Notes: generated by a model not told the origin, from the sequence alone. Counted from the first letter of the stretch, positions 8,440 to 18,654 are shown. The stretch is 64,000 nucleotides of DNA from Breviolum minutum Mf 1.05b.01 (GCA_000507305.1 DF239260.1:39656-103655); one strand, 5' to 3'. Translations and numbers: made by a program.

Positions 8440-8640
8440 CTCCACCTCCCATCTCCGGGACTCCCTGCCTCTTGCTTCAGTTGCCCGATGAATATTGAAG
8501 TTTTGAAGTACCGACAGTACGAGTTCTTCAGCCTGTGCCCCAGCACCACGTAGCTTCGCTTGATTGATCCGCCAAAAGAAAATGTATGACTTGCAGGTGA
8601 TCCCATCATCATGGCTCTGTAAGGTTGAAGCCGTTGAAGT
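8440..8640 (-). CDS. Coding-like region, frame unresolved
   Basis: An excellent acceptor (CCGTCCTTTCCAG) near 8660 in minus orientation leads into an open frame containing GSIKRSYVVLGHRLKNSYC; another minus frame reads AKLRGAGAQAEELVLSVLQN, a helix-rich sequence. The plus strand also has an acceptor (CTGCCTCTTGCTTCAG) at 8482. An exon is likely here, but strand and frame are not settled. Confidence 0.3.
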
Positions 8641-8921
8641 ATGCCTGGAAAGGACGGTTTTATGAGATTGACAATGAGGTTCGCACTGGAAAGCTGTTGG
8701 TATTCTTAATGAGGCTATGGGTTACTTATGATGAATATATCTAAGATATTTGAATCATTTCTAGTTCATTCTATGCATACATAGTTTTCGTCTCGTTGCT
8801 TAACAAGTATATAAACGGAAGAAATTGGGACCCAACAATGTCGGTCCAGTGTTTTTTTCAATTTCACCATGCAAGCCAGCACGATAAACTGCTTGAACAT
8901 TTTGAATTTGAAGCGACATAG

Positions 8922-9193
8922 CTATTGCGATCTTGGATGCTGAGTCAAGAAGGGCGAAATTGAAACTGTTAAACTTTTTAAAAATCCCGGAGACCGTGGA
9001 AGGTGTTTCAGTGAACCAATACATTTCGCTAAAGCTTGGTGTATATGAGGAAATATGCACAGGGCGTGTGGCCAGAAATTGTGGAGAGCTTATTGAAGCC
9101 CTAGCAAGCTTTAGGAGGGTTGTCAGCCATTTCTTTTTGATGATGGGCAACATCCCAAATGCAAAGATGATTATGGCAGAAATCGATTTTTAA
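8922..9193 (+). CDS. Open coding-like segment (plus favoured)
   Basis: Reads SRRAKLKLLNFLKIPETVEG, then VNQYISLKLGVYEEICTGRV, and ends MIMAEIDF with TAA; a weak acceptor (AGCGACATAG) starts it. The minus strand is open over the same span for 117 codons, so the strand is uncertain. No family recognised. Confidence 0.35.
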
Positions 9194-9427
9194 CCCTGAA
9201 AAAATCCTAAAATCAGAATGCAGGAAGCTTAAAAATGATGTGTGGCTGTTACATCTTGCTTAGAAAAGGAAAGTCATCTTCCAGCCATCACTTTTTCATA
9301 GATTTCCTTTCCTACCAACTTTTTGATACTTTGCGAGCTATGGCTGATGCCATCTACAGCACCAAAACGGCTAGAGTGTGCCAGTATCACCGGATCGTAA
9401 GGGATAGTAAGGATAGAGATACTCTAC

Positions 9428-9531
9428 CTAGTATGGCGGCCTGCCATGGCATGAGGTGTAGCAACAATATGCTAAGAAGTAGCACTAGCACCTCAAAAAG
9501 TCGCAAAATCAGCTCACGACATTGACGGTAG
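9428..9531 (-). CDS. Exon encoding a membrane-spanning helix
   Basis: Thirty-four codons plus one base at each end, between acceptor CCTCGTTCTCGTTTTAG and donor CTAG/GTAGAGTATC. Reads YRQCRELILRLFEVLVLLLS and then ILLLHLMPWQAAIL: a charged start followed by about 20 hydrophobic residues, a likely membrane segment. Both splice sites are good. The plus strand is also open here, but without comparable splice signals. A minus frame at about 9700-9900 with arginine/serine-rich content may be an upstream exon; not annotated. Confidence 0.5.
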
Positions 9532-9949
9532 CTAAAACGAGAACGAGGCGGGTATAGAAATGGGGGGATTGAAGCCAACTTGAAATCCCGATTGTGTCCC
9601 AAAACGACGGTAATTCTGATTTTTGTTTTCCTTAATGCATCCGGGTTTTCTTATGTTTTCTTCATAGCTGAAACATGTTCTTTCCATTAATTTTGGGATA
9701 ATTTTGATTATTTTGTTCAATTCAAGACCAACTTTGCTTGCTGTTTCAAAACTAAACCCCCAAATTTTATGTCTCTGGTGGGTCACAATGAAGCCCAGCA
9801 CCTGGGGAGCAAGTTTCCAGGTTTTCCTCCGGACACCCGGCCCATGGCCCAGCCTTGATTTGGGCGATCTCGATCGGAGGTCCCCCATGGCCATGTGCTG
9901 CCATGGCGGTCATCCGTGTGTATGTGTGGGGGGGGTTCAGGACCACCAG

Positions 9950-11240
9950 ACATTGAACATATTTTTGTGTGAATTTAGAGGAATTTTAAGAAAACTTATG
10001 TATGTTTATATGTAAATATATACATATATATATATGCATGCATATATTATACACATGTAATTAAAAAGTCAACAATAATAAACAATAATATATTCTATAT
10101 CATTCTATGTGTATAAAGATATAGTTCTGAAAATATCTTGTGCACAAGCAATGGCAAACATATAACATAGACAATGCGCTAATGAAACCAAATTGGATGC
10201 ATCAATGCTATCTAGATGAAGTGGATGATTCTTCCCTCTTCATGCAAAATGGGCGGTTCATCCCCCCCCCTTCCTGTGGCGCTATCCTTATATATGCTAC
10301 ATGAAACTGATTAGACCTGCAGTATTCACAACGTTTCACTCTATCAACAAGAGTCCCAAAAGACAAACAAAATCCATCTTTCTGTCTTGATGGATCTAAC
10401 TATCAAATTATCTAATTACAACCACCATTCCCCAATGCTTCTTGGTTTATGGACGGTTCTCATCTGGAGCCAACAGTGCGTAAATCTGCAATTTGGTCGC
10501 CATTTTTATGACTCCCGAAAAATGGAAGTGATGACTTGGTGTATGGATTTATGGTAGTTAGCTTGGTTTAGTTTATTGATGTTTATTGTAGTTGAGTTGA
10601 GTTGACTTCAGTTGATGATCTTGATGACGACTTTGACTGCCTGTTCTCCAAAAAATTGATGATGCTTGATGATTGATGATCCATCTTATCAGGTGAAGGA
10701 GTAGTTTGCAGCAGTTCAAGCTTTCCTTTCCATGGCAACTCACCGATTTCTGAATTAGGCCGCCGATAAATCAAATTGAGTCTATGTCCATTTTCCCAAA
10801 TTTCACATGTTGAAACAAAAACAAGGAGTAATCTAAAATATCAACAGGCCCTGTTTTCACGCCCTATTAAACCTATGTTCAATCACCAGGTTCCCCCATC
10901 CCAAGTGTTTGAAGATCCATTCCAAATTCACACCCCAAATTCCATGCCAGACCACAACTCGCTACCTAGAACACACGTATAGTATCTAGTGGCTTGGTTC
11001 CCAAAAGACCTAAAAACAACGTCCGACACGGGGCCCAAAACCGAGACACGGGCCCCAATTTTTTTTTTGGTGCTGCAAGTTTGCGAAGTCAGGTGCTGCA
11101 CATTGAGCTAAAAATACCATAATAGAGGAATATATCACTAATATAAATGCTATAGTCCAGTGGCCACCATGTTGGCCCCCCCCCCAAAAAAGTAGACCCC
11201 TCAACAGCTTATAGGAAGATCATTTTTCCACACCAACTCC
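9950..11240. other. A/T-rich stretch without a supported gene
   Basis: TA-rich microsatellite-like sequence near 10008-10060, a C-run at 10261, and GATGAT repeats near 10610-10680. A minus frame at 10583-10774 is open and serine-rich but probably follows the repeats. No exon called. Confidence 0.4.
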
Positions 11241-11261
11241 TGGTTTGATACGGTTTGCAGA

Positions 11262-11391
11262 TCAACCAAGTGCCTCAAAACCCTGCTTTTTTTTCCATGG
11301 CGGATATTTTGGTCGTTCTGCACAGCAAGCCCGCAATCCGCCCTCGACGAATCCTCTCAGGCCAAGAAGATCACAAAGAAGATCACCTGAG
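11262..11391 (+). CDS. Candidate exon, unrecognised
   Basis: After acceptor GATACGGTTTGCAG the plus frame has strongly C/G-rich third positions and ends SSQAKKITKKIT before a stop. Two other plus frames are also open (one begins MADILVVLHSKPAIRPRR with donor AGAG/GTCAAAAC), so only the strand is reasonably supported. Confidence 0.35.
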
Positions 11392-11460
11392 ATCTTTTCA
11401 AAAGCGAACCCCAAAAAGAGGTCAAAACATATACACTTCGAAAAACCAACAGTTCGCACC

Positions 11461-11540
11461 TGCCAGGTCGCTTTCCCAAAAGGAAAATTACATCTTCCAA
11501 CCAACAAATTCTTCAGTTGTTATGTTAGATTCAGGGAGGG
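11461..11540 (+). repeat. Partial family H element, H19
   Basis: Interior CCCAAAAGGAAAATTACATC and right end TATGTTAGATTCAGGGAGGG present; the left end is not found. Confidence 0.5.
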
Positions 11541-11732
11541 GGTAGTCTTACAAGTCACATTTGATTTAACAAAAAAACCTTATCTCGACTCAAATGGGCT
11601 CATTCCAGGTTGGGGAGGAACGGTACTGCGTCCCAAAAAATTGTTATTAAAAATACGATCCTCCCACCGGACAACAATATATAGTATACATATACTAATA
11701 TAAAAATGATATATATATATATGATAATATAT

Positions 11733-11832
11733 CTTGTTGGTTGTTTCAACCCATCTGAAAAATAATAGCCAAAATGGGAATCTTCCCCAATTTTCGGGGT
11801 GAAAACAAAAAATAGTTGAAACCACCACCTAG
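11733..11832 (+). repeat. Family A element, copy A2
   Basis: Ends CTTGTTGGTTGTTTC and GAAACCACCACCTAG; flanks ATAT and ATAC resemble a 4-bp duplication. It ends 35 bp before the acceptor of the 11868 exon. Confidence 0.8.
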
Positions 11833-11867
11833 ATACAGTATACATCTGCAAATTCGCTTCCATCCAG

Positions 11868-12009
11868 CCTGGCCATTTGAATATGAAAAAAAATCAAACG
11901 TGCCAAGTAACAAAGAAAATGAGGATCAAGAAGACCTTGATGATCAATGCACCTCAGTGTTTCAAAAAATCAAACTGCTCAACGGACCAAGCAGCTCTGG
12001 AAACCACCA
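11868..12009 (+). CDS. Acidic exon between elements A2 and G4
   Basis: Acceptor AATTCGCTTCCATCCAG, then CC and a frame reading WPFEYEKKSNVPSNKENEDQ, EDLDDQCTSVFQKIKLLNGP. The composition is that of a disordered acidic segment. The exon ends near the start of hairpin G4, whose own sequence contains the only near GT site (CATG/GTATATC), so the donor may be supplied by the repeat. Function unknown. Confidence 0.45.
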
Positions 12010-12083
12010 TCCATGCATGGTATATCTACCTACATTTGGTGGATGTTTTTGGTAAATGCAGGTAAATATACCATACATGCATG
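12010..12083. repeat. Family G hairpin, copy G4
   Basis: CCATGCATGGTATATCTACC at the left and GTAAATATACC followed by ATACATGCATGG at the right: a near-perfect hairpin with a copy-specific outer arm (CCATGCATGG). Confidence 0.8.
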
Positions 12084-12256
12084 GTATGGGTATGGATATT
12101 CAATTATGTGATGATGTTTTCAAAGGTAGTTCAACTGTGGTATCGCACACGAAGATTCACCATTGCTATATTGCATCATGGTCAGTATGGCCCTTGTTTG
12201 ATTTCTTTTATTTTTACAACGGACATGTAGAGATATATAAATGAAGATCACCTTAC

Positions 12257-12418
12257 GTAGATTTGAGAGGGTAACTGGAATCTGAGCGGGCAACAATCAC
12301 ATGGGACATGTTTCCATCATGTGTGCCACGTGGACCACGTCTGACATGACCTTTTGCAGGGATTCTTATTGCGATGGTGTACCTCACATCGTCCCAAAAC
12401 CAATTTCTTGGTGGATAT
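12257..12418 (-). CDS. Exon of an unrecognised gene
   Basis: Fifty-three codons with one base before and two after, between acceptor TATTGAATTGTCCAG and donor AC/GTAAGG. Reads YPPRNWFWDDVRYTIAIRIP, then AKGHVRRGPRGTHDGNMSHV and IVARSDSSYPLKS. Tryptophan- and arginine-rich with a likely beta segment. No family recognised. It lies downstream of the syntaxin gene on the same strand, so it may belong to the next gene of a head-to-tail array. Confidence 0.55.
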
Positions 12419-12824
12419 CTGGACAATTCAATATAAATCCTTAATCTGAATGTTCGAGCCATTTTGGGTAGGATTCCCTTACTTTTCACCACCACTGAAG
12501 GTCACCTCGGTGAGTAGGTGGCTACAATTTGACCAAATGAATATTTACAGAATACTGATTCACACCGTATGATTTCTGAGTTTTCCCATGTATTTGTCTA
12601 AGCGTTTGCCGTAAAAATGTGAAGCCCATAATAAGATACCGAGTTTTTAGCAAATGAATTTTCCGAATCCATTAAAAAAACGATTGGAAATATTTACCGA
12701 CTGATTAATCCCATTAAAAATCAATCAATTTCATTGTAAATCTACCCGGGAGCATTGGAACATCTCCATGAAAATCAACATTCATCAATAGAGCTTCGGC
12801 AGCTTCCGGCCGAAATTCACTCAA

Positions 12825-12938
12825 TCAAATTGTCGCGTTTTTTTTTGCACAATGGACACGGGCAGAAAAAAAGAAAACAGACAACTGGGACAGGGCACGA
12901 TTCGAAGAAATGTAGTGGAAGTACTGCAACAAATTGTC
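12825..12938 (-). CDS. STX5: Syntaxin-5-type Qa-SNARE, C-terminal exon
   Basis: Phase-0 exon after acceptor CACCTTTCTTCAG, reading DNLLQYFHYISSNRALSQLS and then a short hydrophobic run VFFFSARVHC. Qa-SNAREs of the syntaxin-5 (Sed5) group have a similar end to the SNARE motif (LLKYF, SSNR) followed by the membrane anchor. The hydrophobic part is shorter than a full anchor, so either a further exon follows or the end is degraded; the frame runs to TGA at 12825. The opposite strand is also open with a GTAAGT site at 12998 and was at first mistaken for the coding strand. Confidence 0.7.
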   Translation of the reverse strand, partial: DNLLQYFHYISSNRALSQLSVFFFSARVHCAKKNATI

Positions 12939-13199
12939 CTGAAGAAAGGTGAGAAACTGAAGTTTCAGCCCTACAACGGCTCAGAGCTGGAGGAAAAGTA
13001 AGTAGTAAGCAAATTGAATTCATAGTTCAAGGCACGAAGAATCAACGCAACATTGTACACCCTGAAGATATCTTGAAATGCTCTGCAAATAACCATGTGA
13101 ACAAGCATGAAGTAAGAAACACATAAGTCAAACGGATTGAGGTTTGAGATTTAATGATACACGCGTATTTCGGAATCTCTGGCAGTGGCCTTCGCATCT

Positions 13200-13630
13200 A
13201 AAAAATCTCATTCATCTCATCCTGGGTGAGTGGTGACATCATCCCTAAAAAGATTGGAATGAAAAGCCACTTGGGCAAAGAACTCCATACATTAAATCAT
13301 TACATCCAGCGGTTTTTTCACGGAATTCCCTTGGAAGTCCACTATCAATATCAATCGTGGCATTTGCAAGGGCCCTTTGCATTATGTAACCCTCTGGTCA
13401 ACTGGGCCACCATCATGTCCCATCACACCTTATCTGGACGATTTTATCCGCCTAACAATCACCTCCATTTGGTTAAAAAATTGAAGTGGTGTTATGGCAG
13501 GAATCTTCCCATGACATCCTTATCATTTGAACTGCTAAGTTTTACACACCATTTCACCATATTTCACCATGTCAACTACTACTTCTTCAACTCATCCATC
13601 CACATCCCAAAAAAAACCACGCGCCCACGC
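13200..13630. other. Intron of the syntaxin gene
   Basis: On the minus strand this lies inside the GC-AG intron between 13639 and 12938. A 135-codon plus ORF occupies 13226-13633 but has no splice or family support; I treat it as chance. Confidence 0.4.
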
Positions 13631-13638
13631 TAAACAGC

Positions 13639-13722
13639 CTGTGCTTTCGTGGCATTGTCCAAGGTATCGTCCAAGTCATGGTCGATGCGCTGAATCATTT
13701 CCTGCGCTGACTTCCAAGCGGT
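13639..13722 (-). CDS. STX5: Syntaxin-5-type Qa-SNARE, middle of the SNARE motif
   Basis: Reads QEMIQRIDHDLDDTLDNATK and then AQ, matching the centre of Qa-SNARE motifs (QEE-x-IQRID followed by heptads). It ends CAG/GCTGTTTAG, a GC donor, in phase 0; the next exon starts in phase 0 with the expected LLQYF sequence. Without splicing the frame stops two codons later. The 5' boundary is unresolved: the frame is open from 13722 (TAWKSA before QEM), but the previous exon ends in phase 1. With this start, the glutamine expected at the ionic layer is one residue out of register, so a small additional exon may be missing. Confidence 0.7.
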
Positions 13723-14199
13723 CTTTAAGGATCACATGACTAGCAAATTACGAAAATCTCCCGATGAAAAGCCAGCTTTTCCGGGAAAAAAAACTAACAA
13801 AAAAAAACAGTTCCATGTGGATGACAAAATAAATGGCAGGAGGCTTACATCAATTTTTTCCCTTATTCTTGAAGTCGAAAAAAATCAATTTCCTGAAAAA
13901 GCAGCATTATATAACCCCCCCTGCGCCACGCCTCTTGTGCTGTGACCATAACTGCCATCCTCAGCTAGTCACTACGCTTTCTTTAAGGTCAGCACTCTGG
14001 GTCGACCCGTATAGATTCCAGCTTGCCAAATTATGTGATGTTTGTACGTATTGAGACAAATTATGTATATTACACATAGAACAGCTACTAGAAACAGACA
14101 TGAAATGCCTGTATAATATACTGCTATTATATGTTGGTGTTCTGGAATTCTAAGGCCCTTTCTGTTGTTGGCAACAGAAATCACTGTTCAAAAAGAGCA

Positions 14200-14760
14200 C
14201 CCCCAAAATCAGCGACTCCAAACTTCGCTGATTTTTTTTCAGGAGTTGAACTACCCGTGACCTAAGACTCAAAAATTTTCCTAATTCCTAAGCCTAAATG
14301 TTTCGGGCGATTTCGGGGACCTCGGACCAACCATCAATTTGCCGTTTGTCCGCCGAAAAGTTTCAGGGAGGGAAAAAACCCACCGAAGTTGAGTAAGGTC
14401 AATAGCACTTCCAAACAATCTGACACTAATGTCAAAGCCCGACCATGACAGTACCAGCAAACGAAACGCTAAACAGAAAATTTACTGGAAACTTCCACCA
14501 AAGGTTTCAATTCCTCCTTATTTTGTAGAAGGTGATCTTCTCAATTAGTTCCCAAAGGCCCGTGTCGAAGTTTGACAAAGGATGATGATTTTCCAATGTT
14601 TCGGGAATCTCCCTTTTCCAACTGAGTAACTGCGATCCATCTTCAGGTCCCGCTTTTAAATTCCACAAAGGCCAAGCTACCCCCCTACAAAATTCATGGA
14701 GATTCGGTTCAAATCATTTTCCTTATCAATTTTGGGTGGTTTTAACGTAAAACCTAACCC
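14200..14760. other. Syntaxin intron, no exon seen
   Basis: Lies between two syntaxin exons. A CGCTGATTTTTTTTCAG acceptor-like site on the plus strand near 14222 has no convincing exon after it. Confidence 0.4.
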
Positions 14761-14842
14761 CTAATAGTTTCGGGTGGTGTTATGTGTTTCTTTTTTTTTG
14801 GTTGGCAGTTGGTCGGCACAAAAAAAAAGAACTTGTCGCGAC

Positions 14843-14926
14843 CAAGGAACTTTTGGAACATCTGAGCCAATTCACCAATGGTCTTCTGCACGCTTTGCAC
14901 GGCCTCGGCCCTGGAGCTATGATAGC
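14843..14926 (-). CDS. STX5: Syntaxin-5-type Qa-SNARE, start of the SNARE motif
   Basis: GC, then 27 codons reading YHSSRAEAVQSVQKTIGELA and QMFQKFL, then G before donor GTCGCG. The syntaxin-5 group has SRA-x-x-x-Q-x-x-E/Q-x-TI-x-EL-x-x-x-FQ at exactly this place, the beginning of the SNARE helix. Syntaxin 5 drives membrane fusion at the ER-Golgi interface and within the Golgi. The acceptor follows a long C-rich tract (AACCCATTCCACCGG...CAACAG). Phase joins the 15477-15539 exon exactly (G plus GC gives glycine). Confidence 0.8.
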
Positions 14927-15476
14927 CTGTTGAGTTTGCCGGTGGAATGGGTTGGGGGGTGGAGGTGGGTTGGGTTGTAGGTTGGGGTTGGTTGGGCCCC
15001 CCCGAAAATCCGAAAGCAAGTTCATAGCCTTTTGAAAGCATCTTTTGTAGCACAAACTTTCGATAAACTGACATGAAACTGCAAAAAAAACAACACAAAC
15101 AATCACAAAATGACCAACTGAGATGTGGTTCATTGGTTAGGAACCTGGTGCTATATAGTGTTTTTTCTCAGATTTTTGTAACCACAACTTCGCCAACTTA
15201 AATGAAGAATTTCGAAGCGATTCGAAGGGCTCAGCCTTGGGTCAAATACAACCAATTCACCACGGTAAGCACTGGGTAAAAGACCCATCTGGAAATATTG
15301 GGAATATATAATGACCAAAGGACCAGGTATCTCTTCTTTTCCTTTTGATTCTTTTTGGTACCTTACAGTTGAGGGATGGTAATATGGATGTATATGGTAT
15401 CAATGTGTACAAAGTAGGGCCTCCTGCTAGTGCTCATCCCTCACCAAGCGCTCATCTCACAGAAAACACCCAGAAC

Positions 15477-15539
15477 CCCTCATTGCACCTTGTTGCATTG
15501 ACATGGCTCGGGCACCACCACCACCGCCTTCCAGATCTT
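15477..15539 (-). CDS. STX5: Syntaxin-5-type linker exon
   Basis: Reads DLEGGGGGARAMSMQQGAMR between acceptor CCGGCAATGCAG and donor G/GTTCTGGG. Joined to the next exon it gives QQGAMRG followed by YHSSRAEAV, the expected link between the regulatory Habc domain and the SNARE motif (sequence linker with a glycine-rich patch). The preceding Habc exons are not certain; open minus frames at about 15690-15760 (ERQKQTFSETSSFFGNLVRQ) and 15780-15905 are candidates. Confidence 0.65.
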
Positions 15540-15779
15540 CTGCATTGCCGGAAGGTGTCGGCCTTAGGTGTTTTTTTATGACAAAGCTGAGGAAAGGAAG
15601 AGCCCACTTGCAGTTGTATGACTGATAGCCATGCTGATGATAACTCCCCTAAGGAACTCCCCTAAGTCAAACACTGAAGGGTTCGGCAATCTGCCGAACC
15701 AAGTTGCCAAAAAAAGAAGACGTCTCTGAGAAAGTTTGTTTCTGACGTTCGGGAGCCCCTTTAAATCAAAGGGTTTCAT

Positions 15780-15905
15780 GTCTTCTCATCCATTTGGCAA
15801 GTTTGGGATGACTAAAATTTGCCAATCGAGCCTGCTGCTGCTTTAGGATTGATTCATGTTCCAACCCGAATTTGGCCAGTGTGCAATTTGCAGGTTGCTG
15901 GTTTA
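15780..15905 (-). CDS. Candidate exon upstream of the syntaxin exons
   Basis: After acceptor TTGAATAAACCAG the minus frame reads CTLAKFGLEHESILKQQQAR, then LANFSHPKLAKWMRRHE, a helix-rich sequence that could be part of the Habc domain or of the next gene. The donor is not resolved. Confidence 0.4.
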
Positions 15906-15954
15906 TTCAAAAATTTACCACCCCCAAAAAAATATGGACTCAAAAGAATGTCAA

Positions 15955-16048
15955 CTATGTATGCAGTAATAGTCGGAAACAACTCTCCAGCCCTCATGTT
16001 CATGGAACCAGAGTCCCCCGTTCCAACATCTTGACGCAAACGCTGGAA
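15955..16048 (-). CDS. Candidate exon, unrecognised
   Basis: Acceptor CTGAAGCTTCCAG, then a frame reading FASRCWNGGLWFHEHEGWRV and VSDYYCIH, donor CATA/GTTGACATT. Aromatic- and cysteine-rich, probably a folded domain. Other short minus frames around 16130-16230 (MEFEGDPAKCRISGVAGEAL) may belong with it. Confidence 0.4.
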
Positions 16049-16249
16049 GCTTCAGGCGTTTGAAACAAATACTGTACAATAAAAACTTCAGGGGGCGCAC
16101 AACAAAAATCCTTCTTCATCATTGACAAGTGTTCGTGGGGATGGTTTCAACCATTTTCAACCCAACAAAGCTTCCCCTGCCACTCCAGAAATTCTGCATT
16201 TCGCGGGGTCACCTTCAAACTCCATGAAACAATTGTATGAGATAAGATA

Positions 16250-16400
16250 TTACAAACCAGTTGCAAATGGAGTTATAGCCTCTACAAATAAATGGCCTTG
16301 TAAATGGGTAACTGGGGTTATAACCTCTTTAAGTGGAGTTATGGACCCCTACTTAATCCATACTTGTAACTGGATCCGGGGCCCACCCTGTAGATATTAT
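16250..16400. repeat. Family J repeat, copy J1
   Basis: Contains the words AAATGGAGTTATAG, GTGGAGTTATGGACCC and GTAACTGGATCCGGGGCCCA, shared with 17740-18015 and in part with 20560-20950 and 33935-34110. Confidence 0.5.
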
Positions 16401-16439
16401 ACATACATATATATATATATAAATATCTAAATATATGTT

Positions 16440-16530
16440 ATAGAGTGGCCGTTATCATTATCTTTTCTTCCTTCAGATTTTGATTCAGAACTTCTTTTGA
16501 TACCCACACCTCTGGCAAGTCTTCCAGGAA
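16440..16530 (-). CDS. Candidate exon, acidic helix-rich
   Basis: Minus frame reading ESFLEDLPEVWVSKEVLNQN, then LKEEKIMITATL and stop. The preceding TTGAG could be the acceptor; no polypyrimidine tract is strong. A plus frame with good acceptors (GGCAAGTCTTCCAG, TTTTTTTTGCCAG) overlaps from 16530 to 16730 and competes with it. Confidence 0.35.
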
Positions 16531-16854
16531 GGATTCAACTCAAACATCCAACGGGAAACGAAACCCCCACCTTTTTTCCAATGACTCGCCGGCACCTGAA
16601 GATCGCTTCAAGTTTACTTATTTTTGAGTTTGATTTTCTTGGTCCAAAGTTACAACAATCATTTTTTTTGCCAGGGCATCCAGAGCAATCATTTGGAGAA
16701 CAAAAAATCGACTTGAGAATCTCTGTCTAAGTCGACAATGTGAACCTCAGCATCCAACTTCGTTGGAGGAGGCACATGAATTCCGCAACTAAGGGAACTA
16801 AAGAAACTTGTTGCCGCATGTTGCCGCCATGGTTGAGCAGCTTATAGTTGCAAG

Positions 16855-17100
16855 TTTTTTGGGGTCCTCAATTCATGCTAAAAATCCCCATGGGTATCTT
16901 CAGCACATCTCATCACACTGGCCTTGGCCAATTAGTTATAAACAAATATGTGAAATTATGATGGGTATACACTCCCTGAAACTAACAGTTTCAACGCCCC
17001 TGAAAATAGGCCATTCTTTTGGCAAGGAAACGGCCTCGTGACCTTCCAACCATCAGGTATAATCAGGTGCTAAAATGCTGTTAGTTTCAGGTTGTTTTTC
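16855..17100. repeat. Duplicated segment, copy 2 (partner 7640-7890)
   Basis: Colinear with 7640-7890, including the H element at the same place; scattered differences show it is not recent. Confidence 0.8.
16971..17091 (+). repeat. Family H MITE, copy H4
   Basis: ACTCCCTGAAACTAACAG left, GCTGTTAGTTTCAGG right, centre CCCCTGAAAATAGGCC. Confidence 0.75.
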
Positions 17101-17133
17101 TTTTGGCGGGTTGCCATCCTAACAGCTTTACAC

Positions 17134-17214
17134 CTTGGAGGGTGGGTTTCCCACCACGACTTCCAGCTTCAACGTGCTTACAGCGCAAAGGCCGCTAGAT
17201 CTCCTGGAGGCAAC
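17134..17214 (-). CDS. Exon of an unrecognised gene
   Basis: Exactly 27 codons, phase 0 at both ends, between acceptor AGTTTTTGCCCTCGACAG and donor AAG/GTGTAAAG. Reads VASRRSSGLCAVSTLKLEVV and VGNPPSK. The plus strand is also open (VLTAQRPLDLLEATCRGQKL), but the paired splice sites favour minus. Confidence 0.45.
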
Positions 17215-17739
17215 CTGTCGAGGGCAAAAACTGGTTGGGATTGGAAGAAATGTGGCGATTACCAGTATTGAATGGAGAAGTATTATGATTTTTTCATATC
17301 AAGTGTCAGAAATTGTATATGTCCAGAATACGTATAGGTGTAACATTTTTGGTGGAGTTTTATTGGTCTCGACTTCTGGCCAAAAAAATGCTGGCAGTGA
17401 AAAATGTATGTTTCGAAAAGAAAAAATGAACACTTTACGCCGTTCTCAATGGTTTTTCTCCCACTTATAATCCTGCTGACAAATATATTTGCTATAGGTG
17501 AAGGGTTGCTCATATTTGTGAAATTTTCAGCACCAAAAAAAAATGAGGCTTCAACCAACCGGTTGGACTCCCACAACTGTGAAAAAATGAAGGGGTTTCA
17601 AGGTCTAAAGATTATGGGACCCCATAATTCTTTTTCGCCCTCATCATGTTGCGCTTGTTGCGCAACCCATGGCGAGTTCCGGGTGTTTTTTTCATTTTTT
17701 TAAAGGATCCCAAAAGAAAACTCGTGATTTCATAGGGGG

Positions 17740-18015
17740 AGCGCCACTTGATACTCTCAGCTGGGCCTACAAATGGAGCTCCTATAAATGGCCGAAAATA
17801 AATGGGGTAACTGGGATTATTTTCATGGGAATCTAAGGGATTCCCCCCCAAACCAATGGTTAATAGTCCCTTAACAAGGCCTTAATTCTTGGGGGGGGTG
17901 GCATTGGGCGGGTACCCTTAGATTCCCATGGCCCATGATATTTCACCCCAAGAAAGTGGAGTTATGGGCCCGTACTCATAACTTATAACTGGTGATGGGG
18001 CCCACTTTGTCTTCC
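17740..18015. repeat. Family J repeat, copy J2, with internal hairpin
   Basis: Contains CATGGGAATCTAAGGG (17823) and CCCTTAGATTCCCATG (17916) as an inverted repeat, and GTGGAGTTATGGGCCC and ACTGGTGATGGGGCCCAC at the end. Confidence 0.6.
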
Positions 18016-18223
18016 TCTAAGCCAACTCGACCCTGCAACAGGAATAGAAAAGAACATTCTCGACGTTTTAAGAGCCACTGCTACATGGCGCAAGGAGGCT
18101 TACAAATGGATGACCAATAATGTCACATGGAAAATTGGCAAAAATCTCTAGCTTGTACCGGATAAACTGCATGGGTAAAAAAAATATATCGGATAAAGAT
18201 GGATAAAGTGTACAAACTGGATA

Positions 18224-18325
18224 AGTGTTGATGGAAGAAATCCTGCACCAGTTGGCGGATAGTTTGTCCCACTATTTACAGGGTTTTAGACATACCAGGT
18301 GGTGCAAGATTTCTTCCATCAACAG
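18224..18325. repeat. Family B MITE, copy B2
   Basis: AGTGTTGATGGAAGAAATCC and ATTTCTTCCATCAACAG with TA on both sides; GCACCAGTTGG inside. Confidence 0.85.
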
Positions 18326-18449
18326 TATGGAAACTGAGACCTGCACTAGATTCGATGCGAATCAATGGGAGATTCCCAAATTGTTGAAATCCAACCATCC
18401 TGTAAGGTAATAATCAGCCAACATGTTGGCGAATCTTGGTGGATGTTGT

Positions 18450-18542
18450 TGGATGTCGATGGGGGTTTTCGGTTTATAAAATTCCTGAGAGCGAAAGGAT
18501 CCTTTGTGGGAAATTTGACATCGATGTAGAAAAGCACCAGCA
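18450..18542 (-). CDS. Candidate exon, unrecognised
   Basis: Acceptor TTTTGTTGCTGCTTTAG, then TG and LVLFYIDVKFPTKDPFALRN. The frame stays open past CTCAG/GAATTTT, a possible GA donor, to a stop-free LIITLQ segment. Splice end unresolved. Confidence 0.4.
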
Positions 18543-18654
18543 CTAAAGCAGCAACAAAACATTGCGGTGTTTTGTGGTTGAGTGAAATTATCTAGAGCAA
18601 TCTATATATATATATAGTGTAGCACATTGACTTTTGGAAGATCGACCATCAAGG

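Noticed and set aside
12852-12997. Plus-strand frame starting MDTGRKKENR with a GTAAGT donor
   Set aside because: The minus strand of the same bases encodes the syntaxin-5 C-terminal SNARE sequence with a good acceptor and correct phase, so the plus frame is an antisense shadow.
13226-13633. Plus ORF of 135 codons
   Set aside because: No splice signals or family similarity; it lies in the syntaxin intron.
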